Assembly (NCBI RefSeq): GCF_900102965.1
Contig: NZ_FNGM01000008.1
Coordinates: 1-61,090 of the forward strand
Source of the DNA: Paenibacillus jilunlii
GTDB lineage: Bacteria; Bacillota; Bacilli; Paenibacillales; Paenibacillaceae
Direction of reading: 5' to 3'
Length of the DNA: 61,090 nucleotides
Shown here: positions 35,921 to 43,970 of the stretch, piece after piece
How the letters are laid out: each line of letters begins with the position of its first letter
Position numbering within the stretch: the first letter of the stretch is position 1
Translations under genes and position numbers: made by a program
The notes under the pieces: generated by a model
Databases searched by the model: none
The model's input: the letters and a program-made list of their open reading frames with translations, nothing else
What the model was told of the DNA's origin: nothing

Positions 35921-38092
35921 GTGGCTATGGACCGGACTCGTGTCGCCGTGGAGATATATGGAACTTCTTATAAACTTGTCGGAAGCAGCACTGAATATAT
36001 GAAACAGGTTGCCCGTTATGTGGATGAGCATATGCGGGCCATTTCCAAATCACATACCAGACTGGATACCCCGCGGATTGCAGTGCTTGCTGCCGTACAT
36101 ATGGCGGAACAGGCTATTCAGGTACAGGACTTTAAGAACGAGCTGAACATGCTGACCGGAGAGCGCACGGAGCTGCGTGTAGAAGTTGCACGTCTTACGG
36201 AGGCCCAGAAGGAACGGCAGGAAGAATATGAAAGGCTGGAAGCGGCAGCCAAAGAGGAAGCGGCCCGTCTGGCCGCTGAAGCCGAAGAGGAGCGCAGGCG
36301 GCACCTGGAGATTCAGGAGCAGGAGCGGAAGCTTCACGCCGAGGCACTGCTGGAAGCGGAGAGGACAGCGGCTGCAGCACGTGAGCAGCTGGCTGAAGAG
36401 CTGAAGGCGCGTGAAGCGGAGCTGAAATCGCTCAGAGAACGCTATGAGCAGGAGCAGGCAGCCGGACGTGAGAGCCACCGGCAGGAGCTGGCTGCCGCCG
36501 AGGCGGCCCGTCTGCAGCAGCTTGCAGATCTGCAGGCTGAACATCAGCAGGAACTGGAGCAGCTGCGCGAAACGCTGGACAAGGAAAAAGCAGAGTCGCT
36601 GTTCCGGCTTGAGCAGGAGCTTGCCGAGACCCGCGAGTCCCTTGGAGGCGAGATTGTAGAGATCCGTTCGTCGCTCAGCAAGGAGCTGGCGGATACCAAG
36701 TCTGCGCTTGAGAAGGAGCTTGCGGAGGAGCGCGAGGTACTGCAGAAGGAGCTTGCCAAGAACAAGGAGCTGCGGCAGTCGCAGGGCACGCAGGAGCACC
36801 GCCATAAGCAGCAGCTTCAGGAGATGGAGAAGCAGCTTGGCGAGCTGCGCGGCGGCACCGGGCAGCTGCAATCCAGGCTGCGCGCGGCTGAAGCTGGACT
36901 TAAGAGCGAGCGCGAGGCGCGCTCGACGCTGCTGGCCCAGTATGAAGCCGTGCTGAAGCGTGAAGAGCAGCTGACGGAAGAGCTTCGTGCTGCTGCCGAG
37001 CAGGGAGCGCTGCGGCAGGAAGAGCTTGAGGCTCTCCGCCAGCGTTATGAGGCTGTGCAGCAGGAGGCTGCCGGCCTTAAGGAATCGCTGCAGGAAACCG
37101 CAGAGAACCTGAGCCGGGTAGAGGCTGAGCTGCATTCTGCCAATGAGCTCGGAGATCTTCTTAGTGATGAGCTGGAGGAACTGCGCCAGCGTCATAGCAG
37201 GAAGCAGGAAGAAGCTGCTGTGCTTCACCAATCACTGGAAGAAACCAAGAGCAGTCTGCACCAGCTGGAAGGTGAGCTTACCCAGGCTGCTTCGGAAGCG
37301 GCAACCTGGCATGAGCTGGCGGACAAGCACATGGAGGATATCGGAGAACTGGAAATGAAGCTGCTGGAAGCGGAAGAGAAGTCTTCGGTGCTGCAGACGG
37401 AGATTGATACGCTGCGCGGACAGGCGGACGGCATGGTTCAGCAGCTTGACCGTGAATCCGGCCTGCGGGCTGAAGCGGAAGCCGAGAGCCGGCAGTACCG
37501 GGCGGAGGCGGAAGCCGCCCGCAAGGAGCTGGCCGCGCTGCGCGGCCGTTACGAAGAGCTTATTGCACAGTATGACGAGGTGCTGCAGGATGGCGAGCAG
37601 CTGAAGGAAAGATATGAGCTGCTGGAGGCGGAAGGCGAAGAAACTGCCCGCCGCCTGGAAGAGCTGTACGAGGCTGGACGAGAAGCCGCCGCTGCGGCGG
37701 CAGAGCAGCAGGAAGCGCTGCGGGAAACCCGCGAAATCGAAGCTTCCTGGAAGCGGAAATACGAGGAACTCCTGCAGAGCCAGCAGGAGTGGAGCGAGAC
37801 GGAAGCGCAGCTCCGCGAGGAAATCGAGATTTGGGAGCAGGAAGCCAGCAAGGCGGAAGCGGAAGCAGAATCCATGAACCGGGAGCACACTCAGGTGCAG
37901 CAGCAGCTTGATGAGATCGGCGAGAGCTATGAGCTGGTTCAGGGCCAGCTGCGCCTGATGCAGGCGCAGTCTGAGATGCGGCAGGGGGAGCTAAACAAGC
38001 TGACCCAGGAGCACCAGAGCCTGCAGGCGGAATATGCCAAGCTGCAGCGTGAATATAATGAATGGATTCAACTGATCGAACAGGACAGTTGA
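35921..38092 (+). CDS. zapA: ZapA-domain protein with giant coiled-coil extension
   Basis: The first 90 or so residues are a clear ZapA domain, the FtsZ-ring-binding protein: RTRVAVEIYGTSYKLVGSST, VARYVDEHMRAISKSHTRLD and RIAVLAAVHMAEQAIQVQDF. In Bacillus the whole protein is about 85 residues. Here it continues without a break to 723 residues, almost entirely Glu/Ala/Leu/Gln-rich heptads, breaking only at a few Gly. The GTG at 35921 has GGAGGG seven bases upstream. Position between pheT and mutS2 is that of zapA in Bacillus, so it is the true orthologue with an added rod. The rod would be roughly 90 nm if fully helical (inference from length). What it reaches toward is unknown. Confidence 0.9.
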   Translation: MAMDRTRVAVEIYGTSYKLVGSSTEYMKQVARYVDEHMRAISKSHTRLDTPRIAVLAAVHMAEQAIQVQDFKNELNMLTGERTELRVEVARLTEAQKERQEEYERLEAAAKEEAARLAAEAEEERRRHLEIQEQERKLHAEALLEAERTAAAAREQLAEELKAREAELKSLRERYEQEQAAGRESHRQELAAAEAARLQQLADLQAEHQQELEQLRETLDKEKAESLFRLEQELAETRESLGGEIVEIRSSLSKELADTKSALEKELAEEREVLQKELAKNKELRQSQGTQEHRHKQQLQEMEKQLGELRGGTGQLQSRLRAAEAGLKSEREARSTLLAQYEAVLKREEQLTEELRAAAEQGALRQEELEALRQRYEAVQQEAAGLKESLQETAENLSRVEAELHSANELGDLLSDELEELRQRHSRKQEEAAVLHQSLEETKSSLHQLEGELTQAASEAATWHELADKHMEDIGELEMKLLEAEEKSSVLQTEIDTLRGQADGMVQQLDRESGLRAEAEAESRQYRAEAEAARKELAALRGRYEELIAQYDEVLQDGEQLKERYELLEAEGEETARRLEELYEAGREAAAAAAEQQEALRETREIEASWKRKYEELLQSQQEWSETEAQLREEIEIWEQEASKAEAEAESMNREHTQVQQQLDEIGESYELVQGQLRLMQAQSEMRQGELNKLTQEHQSLQAEYAKLQREYNEWIQLIEQDS

Positions 38093-38113
38093 ATGGCGGA
38101 CGCATGAAGAGAA

Positions 38114-38145
38114 GGGCCCCAGGCAGTTCCTACTGCCTGGGGCCC
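38114..38145 (+). terminator. Terminator of the zapA-like gene
   Basis: GGGCCCCAGGCAG, loop TTCCTA, CTGCCTGGGGCCC: a perfect 13-bp stem 21 bases after the stop. The T tract that follows is poor (GCCTTATTTGTT). Confidence 0.8.
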
Positions 38146-38267
38146 GCCTTATTTGTTCTTAATTATGATTGCCTCCATCTATGGAAATAATGTGCATAAG
38201 GTTGGGGGGAAATAGACGGACGTGAATTCGCGCATTTAGGCGGAAAATCAGCCAGCTTCGATAGCCT

Positions 38268-38540
38268 TTTTCCAACTCAAGCTGGCTATTAAACAGGTGA
38301 AACAACCGCTAGGTGGAATAAGGGAACTTATTTCCCCTCCAAATCAACAAATGAGGGATTTAGGTGGAAAAAGGGAACTTAATGGGGCAATTTTACTCCT
38401 TCAGGAAGCGATATAAGCTGAATTAGTGATCCTTTTTCCACTTAAGCTGCGGAGATCGGTGTGCTGGGGCAAATTAGTGATCCTTTTTCCACTTGGAACT
38501 GCCGCTGGACTCATGAAGGGTCCGCAGGCAAACGCTAAAT
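38268..38540. repeat. Dispersed TGGAAAAAG-module element, full-length copy
   Basis: The parts are CGCTAGGTGGAATAAGGGAA, TTTAGGTGGAAAAAGGGAAC, ATAAGCTGAATTAGTGATCC with TTTTTCCACTTAA, GCAAATTAGTGATCC with TTTTTCCACTTGG, then AACTGCCGCTGGACTCATGA. They are in the same order and spacing as at 28930-29165. It fills most of the 600-base gap after the zapA terminator. The remaining 38541-38700 holds nothing I recognise. Confidence 0.8.
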
Positions 38541-38702
38541 TGAAATCCCAAGCAGCTACGTTATCCGGTAAAGGACGGCGTAGCCTTAATTGTTCATGGT
38601 GTTGGGACACGTTTCTCCTGTCCGGAATTGCTGTTTACTTGTCCTCAGAAGCGAAAGCGGCAGCTCCATACTTTCCGGCCCCTAACTCTCAAAGCCATCG
38701 CC

Positions 38703-39095
38703 CTACTCGACAATTACCTTTGCGCTCATGCCGCTGTGGCCTGAGCCGCACATAATCGCACAGGTCATTTCGAACGTTCCGGCTTCCTCCGGGACAATGA
38801 CCTTTGAGGAATCTTTTCCATCCAGCCGCAGGTTCAGCTCCGGAACAAGGATGCCATGATTGCCGCTTTCATTTTTGAATACAATATTGACCGGAACCCC
38901 TTTTTTCAAATGGTATTCGTTTTGGTCGAAGCTGTAATTGGTTGCCGAAATAATGAGTTCCTCGTCTGCGGTGATGCCGGCTTCAGCTGCTCCATCCTTG
39001 CTGTTTGCGGTCCCGGTGTTATTGCCTGTCCCGCCGCAAGCCGCGAGAATAAGCAGGAAGCTGATGGACAGCAGCATGGCAAATCTTCGGATCAT
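38703..39095 (-). CDS. CuA-type cupredoxin lipoprotein (COX2-like)
   Basis: A 130-residue exported lipoprotein. A signal peptide with lipobox (FLLILAACGG) is followed by a short Gly/Asn/Thr linker and then a single cupredoxin fold (ISATNYSFDQNEYHLKKGVP, then VNIVFKNESG). The metal site is complete for a dinuclear CuA centre: His in SGNHGI and CAIMCGSGHSGM, the Cys-x3-Cys-x3-His-x2-Met pattern of cytochrome oxidase subunit II. The Glu of the COX2 motif is replaced, but its side chain is not a ligand. It is not near any oxidase gene. It may store or pass copper, or carry electrons outside the membrane. The ATG at 39095 has GGAGGAGG upstream. Confidence 0.87.
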   Translation of the reverse strand: MIRRFAMLLSISFLLILAACGGTGNNTGTANSKDGAAEAGITADEELIISATNYSFDQNEYHLKKGVPVNIVFKNESGNHGILVPELNLRLDGKDSSKVIVPEEAGTFEMTCAIMCGSGHSGMSAKVIVE

Positions 39096-39354
39096 CTTTA
39101 TCCTCCTCCTGGAATCATATTGAGCCTTTCGTGCCCCTAGCATAACTTAATTCGGCAAAGAAGTCCCGGAAAATTGAAGGAGGTTTTTTCTACACTTGAA
39201 GAACTCCAAAGTTTGTCGAAATATGCAAAAATATGATGCAATAATCATTAAAATTTATTATACTTAATGCTATATATTATTAGGTTGAGAAGTAGGGGAT
39301 CATATTAATATCGCCGAATATTCGCCGAATACGGAGAAATGGCACCGTAAAATA

Positions 39355-40440
39355 TTGACCGGTTACTGGATCATAGTGTTTTGTATGCTGGTGGCCCAGC
39401 TTTTGTTTGTTTTGTCGAATCATGTCATTGAGATTAGATCTATCCTGCTTCCCAGCAAAGGACATTTGTTCATCGGCTGCAATCTGATGATTGTTATAGC
39501 TATGGCCACGGCGGAAATGTGGCTGCGGTCAACCTCACAGTATCACAAGCAGGCGGTTGTGGTCTGTGGATTTGCGGTTTCTTATCTGATGTATTTTGTG
39601 CTTGAGCCATTTGTCGACGGTGCGCAGATGACTCTTATGATGCCTATAATGATTTCACTTGTCTATTTTGACCGGCGGCTGCTTAATGCTCTGGGAGCCT
39701 TCAGCCTGCTGTTCTATGCCGTGATTTATTTGGGGCTGGAGCAGAGGCTGCTGGACAAGCCGCTGCTGGAGTTTTTGATGGTGGAATGTGTGTTTATCGT
39801 GTTCGTTGTCATGGCCCAGGCGGTCATTGTCCGTGCCCGTGAGGTGCGCGAGCATCTGGAGCAGCTGACCAAATCCGAGCAGGAGCTGATGGTGGAGCGG
39901 GCGATTTCCGATAAGCTCCTGAAGATTGACGCGCTGACCGGACTGTACAACCATAAGACCTTTCATGAATATCTGGTTTCGCTCCTGGAGCAGTGTGAGA
40001 GCAACGGTCTCAGGCTGCAGCTCGCATTGTTCGATATAGATAACTTCAAGCGGGTGAATGATACCTACGGCCATTGGGTTGGTGATCTTGTTTTGAAGGA
40101 GGTTGCAGCCAAGGTAGGCGGATTGATCGGGTTAAATGATTTTGCGGCCAGATATGGCGGGGAAGAATTTGCGGTTATTTTTACGGATAAAAGTGTTCAC
40201 GAAGCTTACGCCGCTGCCGAGGAAATGCGTCTGAAGATTGCGGCCATGGAGCATCCCTATGCCGGTGGGAAGCCGATTACTGTCAGCATCGGGTTATGCG
40301 ACTACCAGCTTGGGGACGGCAAGGAGAAGCTGTTCCGCAAAACGGACCATGCCCTGTATGCCGCCAAACATTCCGGTAAGAATGCCGTAGTTACTGCGTC
40401 GGCCACCCATGAAGATGACAATATTCTCTCCTATGCCTAA
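39355..40440 (+). CDS. Membrane GGDEF protein (diguanylate cyclase)
   Basis: A protein of at least 361 residues. Six membrane helices (about 1-165) resemble the MASE-type sensor regions, followed by a short coiled coil and a GGDEF domain (about 195-345). The catalytic loop is RYGGEEFAVIF, a GGEEF form that is normally active, so it should make cyclic di-GMP. The first standard start is a TTG at 39355 with no ribosome site. The frame stays open upstream to 39289 and encodes a plausible N-terminus (NIAEYSPNTEKWHRKIL). AGGGG at 39294-39298 is followed five bases later by ATT (39304), so the true start may be that rare codon, giving 378 residues. Confidence 0.88.
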   Translation: MTGYWIIVFCMLVAQLLFVLSNHVIEIRSILLPSKGHLFIGCNLMIVIAMATAEMWLRSTSQYHKQAVVVCGFAVSYLMYFVLEPFVDGAQMTLMMPIMISLVYFDRRLLNALGAFSLLFYAVIYLGLEQRLLDKPLLEFLMVECVFIVFVVMAQAVIVRAREVREHLEQLTKSEQELMVERAISDKLLKIDALTGLYNHKTFHEYLVSLLEQCESNGLRLQLALFDIDNFKRVNDTYGHWVGDLVLKEVAAKVGGLIGLNDFAARYGGEEFAVIFTDKSVHEAYAAAEEMRLKIAAMEHPYAGGKPITVSIGLCDYQLGDGKEKLFRKTDHALYAAKHSGKNAVVTASATHEDDNILSYA

Positions 40441-40451
40441 AAGAATACAAC

Positions 40452-40491
40452 AAACCCCCTAATTCCGTTAGATTCCGGAGCAGGGGGTTTT
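40452..40491. terminator. Bidirectional terminator between the GGDEF and PF04020 genes
   Basis: AAACCCCCT, a 21-base loop, AGGGGGTTTT. It lies between two convergent genes and has A and T runs on both sides. Confidence 0.8.
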
Positions 40492-40520
40492 GTGTCTGCA
40501 GGATGCTGTGCAGTTTGCTT

Positions 40521-40868
40521 TTATTTCCCGGCTTCAAACGGTGTGGATACCGGCAGGAACAAATCGATAATCCCAATGACCAGTGCTGCCAGAAGTGCTC
40601 CCAGAACGGTGACGCTGACACCGCTCACGATGAACTGGGCAATCCAAATGACCAGTGCGCTGACCAGGAAGCCGACGATGCCTCGGCCGAAGGGCGTTGT
40701 TTTTTTGCCGAAGATGCCCTCAATCACCCAGCCGAGGAGTGCGATAACCAGGGCGAGAATAAGCGCGCTCCAGAAACCGCCAACCGTAAACTGCGGAACA
40801 ATCCAGCCAACCACCATCAGCACAATCGCTGCCACGATGAAACGGACCACATGACCTAAAAATCTCAC
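40521..40868 (-). CDS. Phage holin family 4-like membrane protein (PF04020, YvlD-like)
   Basis: A 115-residue protein made almost entirely of four hydrophobic segments (FIVAAIVLMVVGWIVPQF, ALILALVIALLGWVIEGIF, GIVGFLVSALVIWIAQFIV, LGALLAALVIGIIDLFL). The IVPQFTVGGFWSALILALV pattern is typical of the PF04020 family, which includes YvlD of Bacillus. The family is widely named as holin, but most members are not in phages and have no proven role; no phage genes are near. The GTG at 40868 has AAAGGAGG eight bases upstream; the frame is open further but without a ribosome site. It is monocistronic, divergent from mutS2. Confidence 0.85.
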   Translation of the reverse strand: MRFLGHVVRFIVAAIVLMVVGWIVPQFTVGGFWSALILALVIALLGWVIEGIFGKKTTPFGRGIVGFLVSALVIWIAQFIVSGVSVTVLGALLAALVIGIIDLFLPVSTPFEAGK

Positions 40869-41021
40869 TGAACTAACCTCCTTTGGCCTTCGCATAAGGA
40901 TATGTGCAGTTGTTATTGTGGCCTGCGGCAAAATTTCTATTCCCTGAAAACATACCCAAATAGCGAAACCCGGCTGAATTAGGTATAATGTAACCATCTA
41001 TGAAGGGAGCTGTGACTGTAA

Positions 41022-43388
41022 TTGGACGACAAGATTTTGCATACGCTTGAATATCGCAAGATTTTAAATAAATTGACGCAATATACGCAGACCCCGATGG
41101 GGCGGCAGCAGGCGGAAAGTCTGAAGCCATCCGGTGATTTTGAAGGCGTGAAAAAGCTGCTTCAGGCTACGGATGAGGCGGCGAACGTCGACCGGCTGAA
41201 AGGCATCCCTTCCTTTGGCGGCGTAACGGACATCAAGATGGCCCTGAAGCGTGCTTCCATCGGAGGATTGCTGGGGACCAGCGAGCTGCTGTCTGTAGGG
41301 AACACGATCGGCGGCGCGCGCAGAGTCAAACGGTTCCTGGCGGCGATGCACGAAGATGAGAATATCCCGCTTCTGTTCGCGCAGAGCGATCTCTTGTCGG
41401 AGCAGAAGCATGTGGAGGATGCAATCCGCGCCTGCATTGACGAGAACGCTGATGTGCTGGACACGGCAAGCCCTGAGCTGGCGGCAATCCGCCGTGAGCT
41501 GCGTGGAGGCGAAACGCGTATCCGGGAGAAGCTGGATTCCATGATCCGTTCTTCCTCTGTAGCCAAAATGCTGCAGGACCAGCTTGTGACCATCCGCGGT
41601 GACCGCTTCGTCATTCCGGTCAAAGCGGAATACCGCGCCCATTTCGGCGGGATTGTCCATGACCAGTCGGGTTCCGGTGCCACGCTCTTTATTGAGCCGG
41701 AATCGATTGTGGCCATGAACAACAAGCTCCGCGAGACCCGGCTGCGCGAGGAGCGGGAGATTGAGATCATTCTGCACCGCTTGACCGCGCTGGTTGGCGA
41801 TATTGCCGAGGAAATGGCCTATGATGTGGATATCCTGGGCGAGCTGGACTTCATCTTCGCCAAAGCCCGTCTGGCCCGTGACATGAAGGCGACCCAGCCG
41901 CGGATGAATGACCGGGGATACCTCAAGCTGCGCAAGGGACGGCATCCGCTGATTCCGGCGGAGCAGGTCGTGCCGCTGGATGTGGAGCTTGGCAACCAGT
42001 ACAGCTCCATCATCGTGACCGGACCCAATACGGGCGGGAAGACGGTGACGCTGAAGACCATTGGCCTGCTCAGCCTGATGTCGATGTCGGGATTGTTCAT
42101 CCCGGCGGAGGAAGGCAGCCAAATGTGTGTATTTGATGCCATTTATGCCGATATTGGCGACGAGCAGAGCATTGAGCAGAGCCTCAGTACCTTTTCAAGC
42201 CATATGACTAATATTATCTCCATTCTGCGCAGAATGACTCCGAAGAGTCTGATTCTCCTGGATGAGGTGGGTGCAGGTACCGATCCTGCTGAAGGCTCGG
42301 CGCTGGCGATTGCGATTCTGGAGAATATTCACCGGACGGAATGCCGGATGGTGGCCACCACCCATTACAGTGAGCTGAAGGCCTATGCTTATGAACGCAA
42401 AGGCGTCATCAATGCCAGCATGGAGTTTGATGTTCAGACTCTAAGCCCCACCTACCGGCTGCTGATCGGTGTGCCGGGACGAAGCAATGCATTTGCTATT
42501 GCCGAACGTCTGGGCCTGCCGGATGCGATACTGGAACACGCGCGCGGTGAGGTCAAGGAAGAGGACCTGCGCGTCGAGCACATGATTGCCTCGCTGGAAG
42601 AGAACCGTCTGGGTGCAGAGAGCGAGCGTGAACGCGCCGAAGCGGTCCGCCGTGAAGCGGAGGAATTCCGCAAACGGCAGCAGCTGGAGCTGGAGAAGCT
42701 GGAGAGCCAGCGTGACAAGCGGCTGGAGAAGGCCGAGAAGGATGCCAGCGCAATCCTCGACAAGGCCCGCAAAGAAGCGGAGCAGATTATCAGCGACCTG
42801 CGCCGCCTTGCTCTGGAGGAAGGGGCTTCCGTCAAAGAGCATAAGCTGATAGAAGCCCGCCGCCGTCTGGATGAAGCGGAGCCCGCACCCCGTAAGAAGA
42901 CAGCAGCCCGCAGCAGCGTCAAGGCGCCGCGGAAGATTCAGCCCGGCGATGAGGTGAAGGTGCAGAATGTGAACCAGAAAGGCTATGTTGTGGAGCTTAG
43001 CGGTCCCAAGGAAGCCATTGTGCAGTTTGGCATTATGAAGATGAAGGTCAATCTGGAGGATTTGGAATTTCTGGCCTCCGCACCGGATTCACCGCCGCCT
43101 GCACTCCGCCGGGCAACTACGGTAAAACGCACCCGTGATGAGAATATCCGCAGTGAGCTGGACCTGCGCGGAACGAATCTGGAGGAAGCCATAATGGAAA
43201 CAGACCGCTTCATTGACGAGGCTTTTCTGGGCAATTTGGGCCAGATCTCCATCATTCACGGCAAGGGAACCGGAGTGCTGCGCACCGGGATTCAGGAATA
43301 TCTGCGCAAGCATAAGCATGTAAAGAGCTACCGGCTCGGGAATTATAATGAAGGCGGCGCGGGAGTCACCGTGGCTGAACTGCAATAG
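41022..43388 (+). CDS. mutS2: Endonuclease MutS2
   Basis: A 788-residue MutS paralogue lacking the mismatch-reading domains. In Bacillus it acts on stalled or collided ribosomes, and elsewhere it limits recombination. A core and clamp region (1-320) is followed by the ATPase domain, with Walker A GPNTGGKTVTLKTIGL near residue 330 and Walker B LILLDEVGAGTDP near 408. Then comes a long coiled coil (about 510-620), a KOW-like patch (about 640-690) and a C-terminal Smr nuclease domain (about 710-788; LDLRGTNLEEA and HGKGTGVLR). It starts at a TTG (41022) whose ribosome site GGGAG is about 12 bases away. The DUF350 gene follows at 31 bases, as in Bacillus. Confidence 0.96.
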   Translation: MDDKILHTLEYRKILNKLTQYTQTPMGRQQAESLKPSGDFEGVKKLLQATDEAANVDRLKGIPSFGGVTDIKMALKRASIGGLLGTSELLSVGNTIGGARRVKRFLAAMHEDENIPLLFAQSDLLSEQKHVEDAIRACIDENADVLDTASPELAAIRRELRGGETRIREKLDSMIRSSSVAKMLQDQLVTIRGDRFVIPVKAEYRAHFGGIVHDQSGSGATLFIEPESIVAMNNKLRETRLREEREIEIILHRLTALVGDIAEEMAYDVDILGELDFIFAKARLARDMKATQPRMNDRGYLKLRKGRHPLIPAEQVVPLDVELGNQYSSIIVTGPNTGGKTVTLKTIGLLSLMSMSGLFIPAEEGSQMCVFDAIYADIGDEQSIEQSLSTFSSHMTNIISILRRMTPKSLILLDEVGAGTDPAEGSALAIAILENIHRTECRMVATTHYSELKAYAYERKGVINASMEFDVQTLSPTYRLLIGVPGRSNAFAIAERLGLPDAILEHARGEVKEEDLRVEHMIASLEENRLGAESERERAEAVRREAEEFRKRQQLELEKLESQRDKRLEKAEKDASAILDKARKEAEQIISDLRRLALEEGASVKEHKLIEARRRLDEAEPAPRKKTAARSSVKAPRKIQPGDEVKVQNVNQKGYVVELSGPKEAIVQFGIMKMKVNLEDLEFLASAPDSPPPALRRATTVKRTRDENIRSELDLRGTNLEEAIMETDRFIDEAFLGNLGQISIIHGKGTGVLRTGIQEYLRKHKHVKSYRLGNYNEGGAGVTVAELQ

Positions 43389-43419
43389 CGGCTGGAGTCC
43401 AGCAGAAAGAGGGAGAAGG

Positions 43420-43839
43420 ATGCAAGAAAATATTGATCTTTTGCTGGATCATCCGCTGGGAGCGCTGCTCGGCTACTTCACTGTGGCCATACTTGGCCTG
43501 GTGGTATTCCTGTCTTTCTTTGAAATGGTGACCAAATATAACTGCTGGGACGAAATCCGCAAGGGGAACGTGGCGGTGGCTATGGCAACCGGAGGCAAAA
43601 TCTTCGGCATCTGCAATATACTGCGCTTCAGCATTTCAGCAGGCGTCTCGATCTACGAAACGATGAAATGGTCGGTTGTGGGGTTTCTGCTGCTGATTCT
43701 GGCGTATTTCCTTTTCGAGTTTCTGACTCCGGTTTTTTCCATTGACGATGAGATCGCCAAAGATAACCGGGCTGTGGGCTTGACCGCCATGATGATTTCC
43801 GTGTCCCTTTCCTATGTCATTGGTGCTGCTATTTTCTGA
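43420..43839 (+). CDS. DUF350 (UPF0719) membrane protein, YshE-like
   Basis: A 139-residue membrane protein with four hydrophobic segments and a conserved charged loop (FFEMVTKYNCWDEIRKGNVA, VAMATGGKIFGICNIL). It is the counterpart of B. subtilis YshE, which also lies directly after mutS2. The function is not known. The ATG at 43420 has GAGGGAGAAGG before it; the longer open frame from 43348 overlaps mutS2 and lacks a ribosome site. A 26-residue membrane peptide gene follows after 16 bases, probably in the same transcript. Confidence 0.88.
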   Translation: MQENIDLLLDHPLGALLGYFTVAILGLVVFLSFFEMVTKYNCWDEIRKGNVAVAMATGGKIFGICNILRFSISAGVSIYETMKWSVVGFLLLILAYFLFEFLTPVFSIDDEIAKDNRAVGLTAMMISVSLSYVIGAAIF

Positions 43840-43855
43840 AGCGGGGGTAGAATAC

Positions 43856-43936
43856 ATGAAGATCTTAGTTCGGGTTTTGTTCTTTTCTGCCCTGACTTTT
43901 ATAGCGGCCGGTATAATTTATCTAATGATCAACTGA
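43856..43936 (+). CDS. Small membrane peptide, 26 residues
   Basis: An ATG at 43856 opens a 26-codon frame ending in TGA at 43934-43936, with GGGGGT seven bases before the start. The peptide is M-K-I-L-V-R followed by VLFFSALTFIAAGIIYLMIN, one membrane helix with a positive N-terminus. It is tucked between the DUF350 gene (16 bases before) and the zinc-ribbon gene (34 bases after), both on the same strand. No family is recognised. The ribosome site, spacing and clean hydrophobic design make it a real gene candidate; conservation has not been tested. Confidence 0.6.
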   Translation: MKILVRVLFFSALTFIAAGIIYLMIN

Positions 43937-43970
43937 ATTCAAATTGTGAGGTAAGAAGGAGATAGTTCAG

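Noticed and set aside
36050..37231. 393-codon minus-strand frame opposite the ZapA rod
   Set aside because: Regular Glu/Gln/Leu codon use in a coiled coil leaves the antisense frames open; the product is a Leu/Arg-rich artefact.
40521..40868. Prophage remnant inferred from a holin-family gene
   Set aside because: PF04020 proteins are common chromosomal membrane proteins, and no other phage gene is near.
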